This document shows, one piece after another, positions 50,653 to 60,254 of a DNA stretch of 64,000 nucleotides. The translations under genes and the position numbers were made by a program. The stretch lies in assembly GCA_902776975.1 (NCBI GenBank), contig CACYSI010000009.1:1-64000 (forward strand), written 5' to 3'. The notes below the pieces were generated by a model. That model was not told the origin of the DNA. It saw nothing but the letters and a program-made list of their open reading frames with translations, and did no database searches. The DNA comes from an uncultured Ruminococcus sp. (GTDB lineage Bacteria; Bacillota; Clostridia; Oscillospirales; Acutalibacteraceae). Numbering within the stretch: position 1 is the first letter of the stretch; each line of letters starts with the position of its first letter.

Positions 50653-52590
50653 TTAAATATCCTTAACAGTGACAGGCTCGTACTTTCTGCCGTCACCGAT
50701 ATAAAACCTGCTGAACATCTCGTAGTACTCGAGTCTTAAGACCTGTATGCCTACGAGCAGCGCCTCGAGCGCCATGACGAGGATGTTGCCTACGATGATC
50801 GTGATCGTATATCCTACCGGTCCGAACATTCCCGCCAGTACGAATACGACCTTCATCATACCCGCGTGGACCAGTATGAACGCTCCGACACGAAGAAAGC
50901 TCATCGTGTTTGTGACATATGAAAGAGCTACCTCGAACATCTCAAAGAGATTGTCTACGATAAAGCTGCCTATACCGCCTTCAAATACCTTTCGCTCGCC
51001 TTTGATGAGCTTGGACAGCGGCTCTCTGAAGAATATCAGTATCAGCGGCAGAACTATCAGTCCGAGCACATACGCCGTGTTCATCAGCTGTACTCCCAGC
51101 ACAAGACTGCATACGAGACCGACCACGAGAGATACATAGAACACAAGTCCCGCGACTCCGTTCACTCCGAACAGCGCGCCGCCCGTATCTCCGCGCTTAA
51201 AGCAGGATACTATGTTGAGTATCATGGCGATGATGAGCAGCACTACGCCTATGCCTACGGCGCCGAAGATCAGCATCATGGTGGTGTTGCCTTCCATGAC
51301 GTCTACCGGCTTCTCTTTGAGTCCGAACAGCGCTTTATACACAGGCGTGAGCAGTTCTTCAAAGCCGAATACCGAGCCGAAGATAAAGCCGAATATCGTC
51401 GAGCATATCGAGCACGGTATCAGCAGAGCGCCGAGCGGCATCTTGAGCTTTTTGTACATATATATCGCTACTATCAGCAGCATGATGCCCTGTCCCACAT
51501 CGGCAAACATGATACCGAAAAGCAGGGTGTAGGTGAGGGCGATGAACCACGAGGGATCTATCTCAGAGGCGTTCGGCAAGCCGTACATCTCCGTGTAGTA
51601 CTCAAACGGTCTGAAGAAAAACTTGTTTTTCAGCTTCACCGGCGGTGAGTGCTTCATCTCGTCCTTGGCGTCAGTGAAGGTGACTTCTACGCTGTTTATA
51701 GCTTTGAGAGCTTCTTCGATCTGTCCTTCATACTCGGCGGGGATCCAGCCAACCAGGACAAAGCTCCTGCGGCATTTGCAGGCATGATTCTTGATCGACA
51801 GAAAAGCGTGCTGCTTGCATATCGCGGTAAATACCTTGAGTATCTCTTCCTTGTGCTTGTCTGAGTACGCCGATATATCCTTTTCGGTCTCCTTGACCTT
51901 ATCACTCAGCTGAGATTTCAGCTCCTTCTGCTGTTTGACATAATCGTCGGGAGTGCCGTGTATATCCGAGATATCGACCTTTTCAAAGTACAGCCGTGAA
52001 AAGATGCGGTCTATACTGTCCGCCTCGCTTATCGGGGTGACGTATGTGCCCCAGTAATACGCGTCGTCCTTAGTGCAGGGGAAGAACTCTACATACGGGT
52101 TCTCGCTGTATGCCTGCAGCTTGACATAGCTGTCCTTAGGCAGTCTGCCGAAGCGCGTTATGATGTACTCGCAGTCGGCGATCTTCTTTACGCCCAGATC
52201 GAGTCCGACAAAGTGCTGAGCCTTTTCGATATTGGTATCGCAGACGGCTATCTCTTCATTCAGCTTATCCCGTACCGATATCAGCTCTCCGAGCTGTGAG
52301 TCCGTATCGCTGACAAAGCTCTTTACTTTATCGGTGCTGACGTCGTCATACTCGGAGCTGTCGACTATCTGCGGTCTTATGCCGGCGCCAGCCATAAGCT
52401 CTTTGAGCTTGTCGAGCAGAGGCTGATAGTCGTTTACCGAGCTTATCGGTATCAGGCTCTCGTTATCTGAAAAGAACTCGGCTGTCTCGTCCGGCTGAAA
52501 TACTCCTGTCTTGCCGAGCGCCGTTACGGTGTCGTCAAGGAAGCTCAGTCCGCCGATGACGTTCACGAGTTTCATTTTTGCAAGTGCCAT
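50653..52590 (-). CDS. atpI: V-type ATPase subunit I (membrane stator)
   Basis: Subunit I corresponds to V-ATPase subunit a. The cytoplasmic N-terminal half (about 1-335) contains coiled coils, including KQQKELKSQLSDKVKETEKD, and ends NASEIDPSWFIALTYTLLFG. Seven to eight transmembrane helices follow, with the conserved FGIMFADVGQGIMLL and TMSFLRVGAFILVHAGMMKV. The length is 645. GAGGTG precedes the ATG. Its 5' end lies ten bases after subunit C. Confidence 0.93.
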   Translation of the reverse strand: MALAKMKLVNVIGGLSFLDDTVTALGKTGVFQPDETAEFFSDNESLIPISSVNDYQPLLDKLKELMAGAGIRPQIVDSSEYDDVSTDKVKSFVSDTDSQLGELISVRDKLNEEIAVCDTNIEKAQHFVGLDLGVKKIADCEYIITRFGRLPKDSYVKLQAYSENPYVEFFPCTKDDAYYWGTYVTPISEADSIDRIFSRLYFEKVDISDIHGTPDDYVKQQKELKSQLSDKVKETEKDISAYSDKHKEEILKVFTAICKQHAFLSIKNHACKCRRSFVLVGWIPAEYEGQIEEALKAINSVEVTFTDAKDEMKHSPPVKLKNKFFFRPFEYYTEMYGLPNASEIDPSWFIALTYTLLFGIMFADVGQGIMLLIVAIYMYKKLKMPLGALLIPCSICSTIFGFIFGSVFGFEELLTPVYKALFGLKEKPVDVMEGNTTMMLIFGAVGIGVVLLIIAMILNIVSCFKRGDTGGALFGVNGVAGLVFYVSLVVGLVCSLVLGVQLMNTAYVLGLIVLPLILIFFREPLSKLIKGERKVFEGGIGSFIVDNLFEMFEVALSYVTNTMSFLRVGAFILVHAGMMKVVFVLAGMFGPVGYTITIIVGNILVMALEALLVGIQVLRLEYYEMFSRFYIGDGRKYEPVTVKDI

Positions 52591-52599
52591 TGTTTCACC

Positions 52600-53625
52600 T
52601 CACATTATAAGTAACGCCAGTATATCCTCGGGCGGTGTTTTATATCTGACGCCCTCGATGACGGCTATCAGGTTAGACAGCTCTGTCTCCGAGAGGATAT
52701 AGAAAGCAAGCATTATTATCTCGGGATTGGTTGAAAAATACAGCTCGTGTCTGCATTTGTTGAATCTTCCCTGCACAGCCATCTCGCTGTTTTTGTCTAT
52801 CGTAGCGGCTTTTTTGCCTACCGAAGTACGGCTCAGCTCTTCGCGAATATCGCTCAGCTCCTCTTTGCTCAGTATTCGGTCAAGTCTCTTGCCGGTCAGT
52901 GAGCCGTAACCGAGCAGATGAGAGCGCACGGTTTCGTTGTTCAGATTATAATATTTCTTTAAACGAATTATACGAGAATAATTGCTGTAGTCGATAAGTG
53001 TGTCGAACAGCTCTTTGAGCTGGTTTCTGTCTTTTTTGTTCTTTATTTTTCCGAAGTCGGCGTACAGCTTTTTAAGACTGTAGCTTATCAGCGCGTCTTC
53101 CACGGCGGCTAGATCATAGTCTCCGATCTCGTTGGGCGGGAACTGCGCCACTATATCTTGATACTCGGTCTTGGAGAGAGCCTCCAGAAGCTCGCGGTGA
53201 CTGTGAGCCGTCGACATCGCTTCGAGGTCAAGCTCGGTGTGCCTCATAAAGTACAGAGGCAGCGCGAAGATGTATTCTTCGGGTCGGTTTATCGACAGCA
53301 GAGTTATCTTGCGCATCAGCTCGGTTATCTCACAGCTTCGCAGATAGTATTCGGTGACGGGGGAGAAGCCCGAGCAGTATTTGCAAAGCGCCAGATACTT
53401 TTCAAACTGTTTTTCTCTGAGAGTGCTTTCGAGGTTGCCTCGATGGACGTAGTTGCTTATTTTATCCAGCGGCTCGCGATAGTGAGTATATGCTTTCAGA
53501 TACTGCATGATCTCACTGATGCTTTCACATTTAGCCATATTCTGATAGTCCTTCAGCTTAAGGCGTTTGCCGTATATAGACCGTACCTTTGCGGTTATAG
53601 CCGACGAAGGATTGATCAGCGCCAT
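52600..53625 (-). CDS. atpC: V-type ATPase subunit C
   Basis: Subunit C (a d-subunit homologue) sits on the rotor ring and links it to the shaft. The 341-residue protein is helix-rich with three similar domains; recognisable patterns are INPSSAITAKVRSIYGKRLK, LARLCKYCSG-like cysteines (YLALCKYCSGFSPVTEYYL) and ENLIAVIEGVRYKTPPEDIL-type end (LSNLIAVIEGVRYKTPPEDI). AAAGGAGTG precedes the ATG. A short dispersed repeat lies between it and the first stalk gene. Confidence 0.9.
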   Translation of the reverse strand: MALINPSSAITAKVRSIYGKRLKLKDYQNMAKCESISEIMQYLKAYTHYREPLDKISNYVHRGNLESTLREKQFEKYLALCKYCSGFSPVTEYYLRSCEITELMRKITLLSINRPEEYIFALPLYFMRHTELDLEAMSTAHSHRELLEALSKTEYQDIVAQFPPNEIGDYDLAAVEDALISYSLKKLYADFGKIKNKKDRNQLKELFDTLIDYSNYSRIIRLKKYYNLNNETVRSHLLGYGSLTGKRLDRILSKEELSDIREELSRTSVGKKAATIDKNSEMAVQGRFNKCRHELYFSTNPEIIMLAFYILSETELSNLIAVIEGVRYKTPPEDILALLIM

Positions 53626-53654
53626 ACACTCACTCCTTTCTTGTTAAATTAAAT

Positions 53655-53693
53655 AGTCATTGCGAGGGGGATTGTCTGCGGCGATCTCAACCT
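53655..53693. repeat. Dispersed TCATTGCGAGG-type palindromic repeat, copy C
   Basis: This copy reads TAGTCATTGCGAGGGG and ends GGCGATCTCAACC, and it lies within the 84-base gap between the first two V-ATPase genes. It is shorter in the loop than copies A and B. Confidence 0.7.
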
Positions 53694-53709
53694 ATAAAAT
53701 CCGTGATCA

Positions 53710-54018
53710 TCAAGCCAAAACTCTGCCGACGATCTCGCTTACCCATTTATCTTTGTTATCCTCATACAGAGCGCCCATATCAGCCTTGGCTTTAGCTGTG
53801 TCCTCAGCGTAAGCGGTGAGCTTTTCTTCGGCGTGAGCCTTATCAATCGCTATGTTCTTTTCGACTCGCTCTTTTGCGCGCTCTATATAGTCTGTATATA
53901 TCTTTTCTCTGAGCTGCTCGACTTCAGCTTCGCTCTTTTCCTTTTCGGATTTAGCCTGCTGTTCTATCTTTCGGGCTTGCTCATCCATTTCTATGATTTT
54001 TTTCAACAGATCCTGCAT
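53710..54018 (-). CDS. V-type ATPase peripheral-stalk subunit G/H
   Basis: This 102-residue protein is nearly all charged helix (EQQAKSEKEKSEAEVEQLRE), as expected for the G/H subunit that pairs with E in the peripheral stalk. It ends EIVGRVLA, a common tail. Its place at the head of the operon supports the call. GAGGTGAT precedes the ATG. It starts 26 bases after the PFL-family gene, so the upstream genes may be part of the same transcript. Confidence 0.82.
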   Translation of the reverse strand: MQDLLKKIIEMDEQARKIEQQAKSEKEKSEAEVEQLREKIYTDYIERAKERVEKNIAIDKAHAEEKLTAYAEDTAKAKADMGALYEDNKDKWVSEIVGRVLA

Positions 54019-54044
54019 GATATCACCTCTTGATCAATATTCGA

Positions 54045-55403
54045 TCAGTTTTTCAGCGACTGAAGCGGAGCCGGTATCCTGCCGCCTAAGTTGATGAATC
54101 TCTCCGCACTGCCGTATCTAAGCGGCATTACGGGTCCTTTGCCCAGCAGTCCGCCGAAGTTCAGCTCGTCGCCCGCGTCGTGACCTATGGCGGGGATTAC
54201 GCGCACGGCTGTGGTCTTTGAGTTCACCATACCTATAGCCGCCTCATCGGCGATGATAGCCGATACGGTTTCGGGAGTAACATCGCCGGGTATGACAAGC
54301 ATATCCAGGCCTACCGAGCATACCGCGGTCATAGCTTCTAACTTGGTTATATCCAGAGCTCCCTTCTTCACGGCGTTGATCATACCGTGATCCTCCGAAA
54401 CCGGGATGAAAGCGCCCGATAGTCCTCCTACATGGGATGACGCCATCACACCGCCTTTTTTGACCGCGTCGTTGAGAAGCGCGAGAGCCGCTGTGGTGCC
54501 GTGACATCCGCAGATCTCGAGCCCCATCTCTTCGAGTATATGAGCTACCGAGTCGCCAACCGCCGGAGTGGGGGCGAGGGAGAGGTCAACTATGCCGAAT
54601 GGTACAGAGAGCCTTGATGACGCCTGCTGAGCTACCAGCTGCCCCATCCTCGTTATCTTGAAGGCGGTGCGCTTTACGAGATCGGCTACCTCGGTGATGT
54701 CCCTGCACTCTGTCTTTTCGAGAGCGGCTCTGACGACTCCGGGACCGGATACGCCGACGTTGATCACACAGTCAGCCTCGCCGACTCCGTGGAAGGCTCC
54801 CGCCATGAACGGGTTATCCTGTACCGCGTTGCAGAAGGTGACCAGCTTAGCGGCGCCGATGCAGTTCTTGTCCGCCGTGAGCTTTGCCGTATCTACAACG
54901 GCCTTGCCCATCATCTTGACGGCGTCCATATTTATGCCTGCTTTTGTCGAGCCTATGTTCACCGATGAGCACACCTTATCGGTGAGGGACAGAGCATCGG
55001 GGATGCTCTCTATCAACGCGTAGTCGCCGGAGGCAAAACCCTTTTCGACCAGAGCCGAATAGCCGCCGATGAAGTTTACGCCCAGTGTATCGGCAGCCCT
55101 GTCAAGAGCCTGTGCGAACTTCACTATCCTGCGGGTCTGACATACGCCCGCTATTATAGAAATCGGTGTGACCGATATACGCTTGTTGATGATAGGTATA
55201 CCGTACTCTCTGGTGATATCCTCGCCTGTTTTGACGAGATCCTTGGCGTACATACATATCTTATCATAGATCTTGTCGCACGCCTTGTCGATATCGCTGT
55301 CGATACAGTCTATAAGCGAGATACCCATCGTGATGGTACGCACATCAAGGTTCTCGTTATCTATCATATTTATGGTCTCGAGTATGTCTTTTGTTTCAAG
55401 CAT
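54045..55403 (-). CDS. PFL (DUF711/UPF0210) family protein
   Basis: This belongs to the UPF0210/DUF711 family, whose fold resembles pyruvate formate-lyase-like barrels but whose reaction is unknown. Conserved stretches are [40 protein letters not shown] ([20 protein letters not shown]), [20 protein letters not shown] and [20 protein letters not shown]. The length of 452 is normal. It pairs with a small ACT-domain gene eight bases upstream, the standard arrangement. Confidence 0.93.
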   Translation of the reverse strand: MLETKDILETINMIDNENLDVRTITMGISLIDCIDSDIDKACDKIYDKICMYAKDLVKTGEDITREYGIPIINKRISVTPISIIAGVCQTRRIVKFAQALDRAADTLGVNFIGGYSALVEKGFASGDYALIESIPDALSLTDKVCSSVNIGSTKAGINMDAVKMMGKAVVDTAKLTADKNCIGAAKLVTFCNAVQDNPFMAGAFHGVGEADCVINVGVSGPGVVRAALEKTECRDITEVADLVKRTAFKITRMGQLVAQQASSRLSVPFGIVDLSLAPTPAVGDSVAHILEEMGLEICGCHGTTAALALLNDAVKKGGVMASSHVGGLSGAFIPVSEDHGMINAVKKGALDITKLEAMTAVCSVGLDMLVIPGDVTPETVSAIIADEAAIGMVNSKTTAVRVIPAIGHDAGDELNFGGLLGKGPVMPLRYGSAERFINLGGRIPAPLQSLKN

Positions 55404-55411
55404 AAGTCACC

Positions 55412-55681
55412 TCAGATCTTGTGCATGCTGTTGAAGATATCTTCGTGCATAACATGGATTTTGAGGTTGTTATCCTCACCGACCTTATCGAGATTCTTGG
55501 TGAGCTGTTCAAAGGTGACGGTAGCCGAGCCTATCTCGGCGAGCATGATCATAGCGAACATATCCTGCAGTACGCTCTGAGTCACTTCGATGATGTTTAC
55601 GCCTACATCCGCGCAGGCTGTGCTTACCTTGCTGAGTATACCTACGCTGTCCTTGCCGAGTACAGTGATTACAGCTTTCAT
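55412..55681 (-). CDS. ACT-domain protein (UPF0237 family)
   Basis: A single ACT domain of 89 residues (KAVITVLGKDSVGILSKVST, then VNIIEVTQSVLQDMFAMIML). Such proteins accompany PFL-family genes in many Firmicutes and may sense an amino acid or other small ligand for the partner. A GGAGG sequence lies before the ATG, and its leader carries a TATAAT at about 55750, but I cannot see a good -35. Confidence 0.92.
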   Translation of the reverse strand: MKAVITVLGKDSVGILSKVSTACADVGVNIIEVTQSVLQDMFAMIMLAEIGSATVTFEQLTKNLDKVGEDNNLKIHVMHEDIFNSMHKI

Positions 55682-55823
55682 TTATTGACCTCCGTTAAGT
55701 CATATTAACAATAGATGCTACTATACCTGTTTTTTAACCGTACATATTATACTACTTTTATTTTGAGCTTATTTATGGTACGGAATTAAAAAAATTATAT
55801 TTTTGTAACTTTAGCAAACGAGA

Positions 55824-55852
55824 ATAAAAGAGCGACAAAACGCCGCTCTTTA
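55824..55852 (-). terminator. Terminator of galU
   Basis: On the minus strand AAAGAGCG pairs with CGCTCTTT and is followed by TATTCTC. It lies about 30 bases after the galU stop. Confidence 0.75.
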
Positions 55853-55879
55853 TGTCAACAGATTTTATGCAATTTTGGA

Positions 55880-56752
55880 TCAAAGAGTCTTGGCGAGCTC
55901 CTTGATGTACTCTCTCAGACCTTCTGCTGTGTCCTTATGTTTGAGACCGACCTCGATGTTAGCCTGCAGTATACCGAGCTTGTTGCCCATATCATAGCGC
56001 TTTGAGCTGAATTCTACCGCGGTCATTCCCTCGCTCCTTGCGAGCTGAGCCATAGCGTCTGTCAGCTGTATCTCGCCGCCCGCGCCCGGCTCGATGTTCT
56101 CGAGTATATCAAAGATCTCAGGCGGTAGTATGCAGCGTCCGAGAATGGAGTACAGCGACATTATCTCTTCTTTGGTCTGAGGCTTCTCTATCATATCGGT
56201 ACACTTGAACACGTTGTCATGCAGGTTCTCGACCTTGAGTGAGCTGTACTTTTTGATAGCCTCCTCGGATACGGGCTTTATGCCCAGCACGCCCTTGCCG
56301 AAGGTGCCGTAAGCGTCGATGAGCTCTTTAGTGGCGGGGATATCGCCGATGATGACGTCGTCGCCGTACATGACCGCAAAGGGCTCGTCTCCGACGAAGG
56401 TGCGCGCTCTCGATACTGCGTGACCTAAGCCTTTGGTAGTGATCTGACGAATATAGTGGATGTTGGCGAGGTTGTGGATATCCTTGATAGATTCGAGCTG
56501 CTCGGTCTTTCCGCTCCTCCTGAGTATTTCTTCGAGACTGACTGAGATATCGAAGTGGTCCTCGATTACGCCTTTGCCTCTGTTTGTGATGATCAGGATA
56601 TCGGTGATGCCCGATGCTACCGCCTCTTCGACAATATACTGTATAGCCGGCTTGTCTACTATCGGGATCATTTCCTTGGGCATTGATTTTGTCGCGGGGA
56701 GGACTCTTGTGCCTAAGCCCGCGGCAGGGATGACTGCTTTCCTTATTTTCAT
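55880..56752 (-). CDS. galU: UTP-glucose-1-phosphate uridylyltransferase
   Basis: GalU makes UDP-glucose for glycolipids and surface glycans. The nucleotide-binding start is VIPAAGLGTRVLPATKSMPK, then MIPIVDKPAIQYIVEEAVAS, GLGHAVSRARTFVGDEPFAV and LGDD-type MYGDDVIIGD. The end has GGEIQLTDAMAQLAR. The length is 290. AAAGGTAAAGGAA precedes the ATG. It stands alone between the ACT gene and the RING-finger gene. Confidence 0.95.
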   Translation of the reverse strand: MKIRKAVIPAAGLGTRVLPATKSMPKEMIPIVDKPAIQYIVEEAVASGITDILIITNRGKGVIEDHFDISVSLEEILRRSGKTEQLESIKDIHNLANIHYIRQITTKGLGHAVSRARTFVGDEPFAVMYGDDVIIGDIPATKELIDAYGTFGKGVLGIKPVSEEAIKKYSSLKVENLHDNVFKCTDMIEKPQTKEEIMSLYSILGRCILPPEIFDILENIEPGAGGEIQLTDAMAQLARSEGMTAVEFSSKRYDMGNKLGILQANIEVGLKHKDTAEGLREYIKELAKTL

Positions 56753-56830
56753 GTTAATTCCTTTACCTTTCTGGATGCCGCAACTGTATTTCGGATCGGC
56801 GATCTGAATTATAATTTATGCATTTACTGT

Positions 56831-57829
56831 TTACATATATAAGCCGATTATCCTCGGCAGATATGTGATCAGCATAGCCGTTACCAACAGTGATACGGCA
56901 AGTGCGACGTTCACGCCGCCTTTGGTTTGCAGCACCGTGTCGGGATTCTCTCCTTCGGCGGTATTGTTCTTTATAGCTATGATCTTCTTTTTGCAGTGGG
57001 TCATATACATACGGTTGGTGCACAGTCCTACTACGATCATCATCACGATCCTTGCGAGGTCTATCAAAGTAGGCAGATACACAACCAGTATATCGGTGGG
57101 CGATGAACTCTCCATAAAGGCCGTGTAGTTGCTCAGCATCTGACTCATATCGCCCGCGTTCGTATATATCTTGGAGAACTCTGTGAACAGAGAGCTGTAA
57201 GTGACGGTCAGATACATCTCAAAGATCATCATAGCCAGCTGCAGAGCTACAAGAACAGCGCCTATCTTGTACATCTTGCGGTACAGCAGGTATCCGCCCG
57301 TGAATAACGCGGCTGAAAAATTGAACTTGCTTTTATTGAAGTTCTTTATATTTGAAAAGACGCGGATGAAGTAGGGAGTATTTTGCTTTACATACTTCGC
57401 CGCTTCGCCTGCGGTCACGCCGTCTCCGAGATCGGTATCACCGGGCACTCCACCAAGCGGATCGGTAAGGTTAGTGAAAACGGGATTGCCCGGCTGACCT
57501 GCTCCGAAAGGAAAGCCGTTCGTGTTTTGTTCATTCTGATTATCTGTTTGAGCTTTTCTGTCAAGCGGCGTACCGCAGTGTTTGCAGAAGAAGCTGTCCT
57601 GTTCATTAGTCTTTCCGCAATTTGGACAGACCTTTGCGTTATCCGAAGAGTCTTCACGCTGCTCCGAGTAGTCATAGCCCTCGGCGTGCAAAGCGAGGTT
57701 CGCGCAGTGACCGAGCTCCTCATAGCATTCTCTGTGATGAGGAGTGCCGCACTCCGGACAAACGACTATGTCATCGTCGGCGTGAAAGTATTTTCCGCAA
57801 ACAGGACATTTATCACCTATATAGTCCAT
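56831..57829 (-). CDS. Membrane protein with N-terminal prokaryotic RING-like finger and zinc ribbon
   Basis: The first 40 residues form a RING-type zinc-binding pattern (CPVCGKYFHADDDIVVCPEC, GTPHHRECYEELGHC: C-x2-C, C-x2-C, H-H, C). A zinc ribbon follows (CPNCGKTNEQDSFFCKHCG, about 68-86). A Gly/Asn-rich linker leads to a membrane part with about four helices (about 185-332), similar to DUF2628-type domains. Such RING proteins in gut Clostridia have no proven function; ubiquitin ligase activity should not be assumed. GGAG precedes the ATG. Confidence 0.82.
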   Translation of the reverse strand: MDYIGDKCPVCGKYFHADDDIVVCPECGTPHHRECYEELGHCANLALHAEGYDYSEQREDSSDNAKVCPNCGKTNEQDSFFCKHCGTPLDRKAQTDNQNEQNTNGFPFGAGQPGNPVFTNLTDPLGGVPGDTDLGDGVTAGEAAKYVKQNTPYFIRVFSNIKNFNKSKFNFSAALFTGGYLLYRKMYKIGAVLVALQLAMMIFEMYLTVTYSSLFTEFSKIYTNAGDMSQMLSNYTAFMESSSPTDILVVYLPTLIDLARIVMMIVVGLCTNRMYMTHCKKKIIAIKNNTAEGENPDTVLQTKGGVNVALAVSLLVTAMLITYLPRIIGLYM

Positions 57830-57948
57830 ACTGTTACTCCTATTATATTTGTCATTACATTATAACAAATTTTTTTAGCGGTTGCAACCAAAATTTTTGT
57901 GAATAATATTGATTATCGTGTATGAGCGATATTTGTTCAATATTATTC

Positions 57949-57977
57949 TTTACATATAATTGGTTTTGTATTATAAT
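57949..57977 (+). promoter_or_regulatory. Sigma-A promoter of prfB
   Basis: TTTACA (57949-57954), 17 bases and TATAAT (57972-57977). Transcription should start near 57984, leaving a leader of under 30 bases with GGAGGG. Confidence 0.78.
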
Positions 57978-58011
57978 ATTCTACTGACGAAATTATTTGC
58001 GGAGGGTAAAA

Positions 58012-59130
58012 ATGCTGCAATTTGAAGAACTAAAGCTCAGTCTTGAGGCTATGAAGCCCGATATAGATGATCTGGCTTCTGCTTTGGGACTTTCTCAGAT
58101 GAAAAGCGAGATACAGCAGCTCGAGAACCGCGCCGCCGAGCCGGGCTTCTGGGATGATATGGATACATCGCAGAAGATACTGCAGCGTACCGCTAACCTT
58201 AAGGCTAAGGTCGAGAAGTACGAGAAGCTCGAGGCTAAGTACGATGACGCTCTGGCTCTGATAGAGCTGGGCGACGAGGCTGAGGATGAGTCGCTGATAG
58301 ACGAGGCTAAGGATGAGATAGACGGCATCAGAGCCGAGATAGACCGTCAGAGGCTCGAGACACTGCTTACGGGCGAGTATGATAAGAACAACGCCATACT
58401 GACTTTCCACGCGGGTTCGGGCGGCACCGAGGCGCAGGATTGGGCTGAGATGCTGTATCGTATGTACTCTCGCTGGGCTGCCGCTCACGGCTTTAATGTC
58501 AAGGAGATCGACTACCTCGACGGCGATGAGGCGGGTCTCAAGAGCGCTGTACTGCTGATAGAGGGCGAGAACGCCTATGGCTACTTAAAGAGCGAGGCGG
58601 GCGTGCATCGTCTGGTACGAGTATCGCCGTTTGACTCAGCGGGCCGCAGACACACAAGCTTCTCTTCTCTTGAGGTCATGCCGGAGATCAACGACGATAT
58701 CAAGGTCGAGATACCTCCCGAAGAGATCAAGATGGATGTTTACCGCGCGTCCGGCGCGGGCGGTCAGAAGGTCAATAAGACCTCGTCCGCAGTCCGACTG
58801 ACTCATATCCCCACAGGTATAGTGGTCGCCTCTCAGGTCGAGCGTTCACAGTATCAGAACCGTGACGTGGCTATGAAAATGCTTGTCTCCAAGCTCATGG
58901 AGATCAAGGAGCGCGAGCATCTCGAGAAGATAGAGGATATCAAAGGCGTGCAGAAGGAGATTACCTGGGGCTCTCAGATACGCTCATATGTTTTCATGCC
59001 CTATACTCTCGTCAAGGATCACCGTACCTCCTATGAAACAGGCAACATCAACGCCGTTATGGACGGCGACCTCGACGGATTCATCAACGCTTACCTCAAG
59101 GCTCTGTCATTAGGCGAGCTTCAAAGCTGA
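58012..59130 (+). CDS. prfB: Peptide chain release factor 2
   Basis: RF2 terminates at UGA and UAA. The GGQ motif lies in RASGAGGQKVNKTSSAVRLT, and the domain I start (LSLEAMKPDIDDLASAL) and GSGGTEAQDWAEML region are typical. The frame is open from the ATG at 58012 to the stop, with no in-frame TGA, so the self-regulating +1 frameshift known in many prfB genes is absent. GGAGGG precedes this ATG; a few codons extend upstream to 57997 without a better start. A terminator follows. Confidence 0.95.
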   Translation: MLQFEELKLSLEAMKPDIDDLASALGLSQMKSEIQQLENRAAEPGFWDDMDTSQKILQRTANLKAKVEKYEKLEAKYDDALALIELGDEAEDESLIDEAKDEIDGIRAEIDRQRLETLLTGEYDKNNAILTFHAGSGGTEAQDWAEMLYRMYSRWAAAHGFNVKEIDYLDGDEAGLKSAVLLIEGENAYGYLKSEAGVHRLVRVSPFDSAGRRHTSFSSLEVMPEINDDIKVEIPPEEIKMDVYRASGAGGQKVNKTSSAVRLTHIPTGIVVASQVERSQYQNRDVAMKMLVSKLMEIKEREHLEKIEDIKGVQKEITWGSQIRSYVFMPYTLVKDHRTSYETGNINAVMDGDLDGFINAYLKALSLGELQS

Positions 59131-59150
59131 TATCTTTTATAGTATAAGAC

Positions 59151-59185
59151 CAGCCTCCCGAGTATGGGAGGCTGTAGTTGTTTAG
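59151..59185 (+). terminator. Terminator of prfB
   Basis: CAGCCTCCC and GGGAGGCTG pair around GAGTAT and are followed by TAGTTGTTT. Confidence 0.8.
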
Positions 59186-59206
59186 GTTTGTTTGAATTTG
59201 CCTGAG

Positions 59207-59983
59207 TTACTTGAAAAACTCCACCGGTATCGCCAGCCACTCGCGCACAAAGTATGAGGGATAAGCCGCTATACCTATGTTGTTGTTCTTTGTGTTCACA
59301 GCTCCGACAGTGATGTTGCTGTAGGCTTTTTTGGTGATTATCCGCGCTCTGAGCTGATGATAGCTGTCGCTGACTATCGCGATATCGGAGTTTAGGTTAT
59401 TCTCAGATATGATCTTAAGAGAGTATTTGATATTCTCATAAGTATTGGTCGCCTTATCCTCGATATAAACGCGGTCGGGAGCTATACCGTCAGCGGTCAT
59501 GACGTCATACATACACTGACCCTCGCTCATTACTTCGTTACTGCCTTTACCGCCCGTAACAACAGCCGATACATCGGGGCGATCGTTCATAAACTTTTCT
59601 GCCGCGTCTATCCTCTGCCGCAGCAGGACGCTGGGTCCCCACGGCTTTACCTCGGCGCCGAGCACCACGGCTGTGGCGTTATCTCTCGGAGCAGCACTCA
59701 TGGCGTAAATCATAAACGACGATACGACGACAGCATAAATAATGAAAGCAACAGCGCCTGTTTGAATGACGCGCAGGATCATCATTGTAGGTATATGGCT
59801 GAGCATAGCTGCCTTGAGCTTAAGGTAAATACCGGCAAAGCCGAATCTGAATATGACCGCGCAGGAGATCAGTATACCGACTGTATTGCCTATGTGAAAG
59901 ATCCCGTATACAGACGGTATGATGAACCACAGCAGCATAGCGCAGCCGATCACCGTCATTATTACTCTTATCACTCTGTACAT
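59207..59983 (-). CDS. YdcF/SanA-like (DUF218) membrane protein
   Basis: The start has four hydrophobic helices (about residues 5-110 in all), followed by the DUF218 domain: AVVLGAEVKPWGPSVLLRQR, VVTGGKGSNEVMSEGQ, DKATNTYENIKYSLKII and SDSYHQLRARIITKKAY. YdcF/SanA-type proteins act in envelope maintenance with unknown substrate. The frame extends 16 codons upstream, but the ATG at 59983 overlaps the TSCPD stop codon (TGATG) and is a better start. Confidence 0.86.
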   Translation of the reverse strand: MYRVIRVIMTVIGCAMLLWFIIPSVYGIFHIGNTVGILISCAVIFRFGFAGIYLKLKAAMLSHIPTMMILRVIQTGAVAFIIYAVVVSSFMIYAMSAAPRDNATAVVLGAEVKPWGPSVLLRQRIDAAEKFMNDRPDVSAVVTGGKGSNEVMSEGQCMYDVMTADGIAPDRVYIEDKATNTYENIKYSLKIISENNLNSDIAIVSDSYHQLRARIITKKAYSNITVGAVNTKNNNIGIAAYPSYFVREWLAIPVEFFK

Positions 59984-60231
59984 CAAGCGTCCTGAGCGGC
60001 TCTCAGAGCCTTGGCGAGCTGGTCGGGGCATGAGGTGCCTCTGCCGGCGCAGTCGATGCCCTCGAGCTTTTCGACAGCGTTGTCTATCTCCATACCTGTC
60101 ACCAGCTTTGAGATACCCTGCAGGTTGCCGTTGCAGCCTCCTATGAACCTGCAGCCTTTTATCACATCGTCTTCGATCTCAAGCTCGATCATCCTCGAGC
60201 AAACTCCATGGGGGATATATGTGTATTTCAT
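59983..60231 (-). CDS. TSCPD-domain protein (TIGR03905-type)
   Basis: This 82-residue protein is a single TSCPD domain. It contains the pattern GCRFIGGCNGNLQGISKLVT and the end RGTSCPDQLAKAL. The domain occurs at the C-terminus of class II ribonucleotide reductases and as a free protein with unknown role. AAGGAG precedes the ATG. It is coupled to the YdcF-like gene. Confidence 0.9.
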   Translation of the reverse strand: MKYTYIPHGVCSRMIELEIEDDVIKGCRFIGGCNGNLQGISKLVTGMEIDNAVEKLEGIDCAGRGTSCPDQLAKALRAAQDA

Positions 60232-60254
60232 ACTTATACTCCTTAATTATATTA

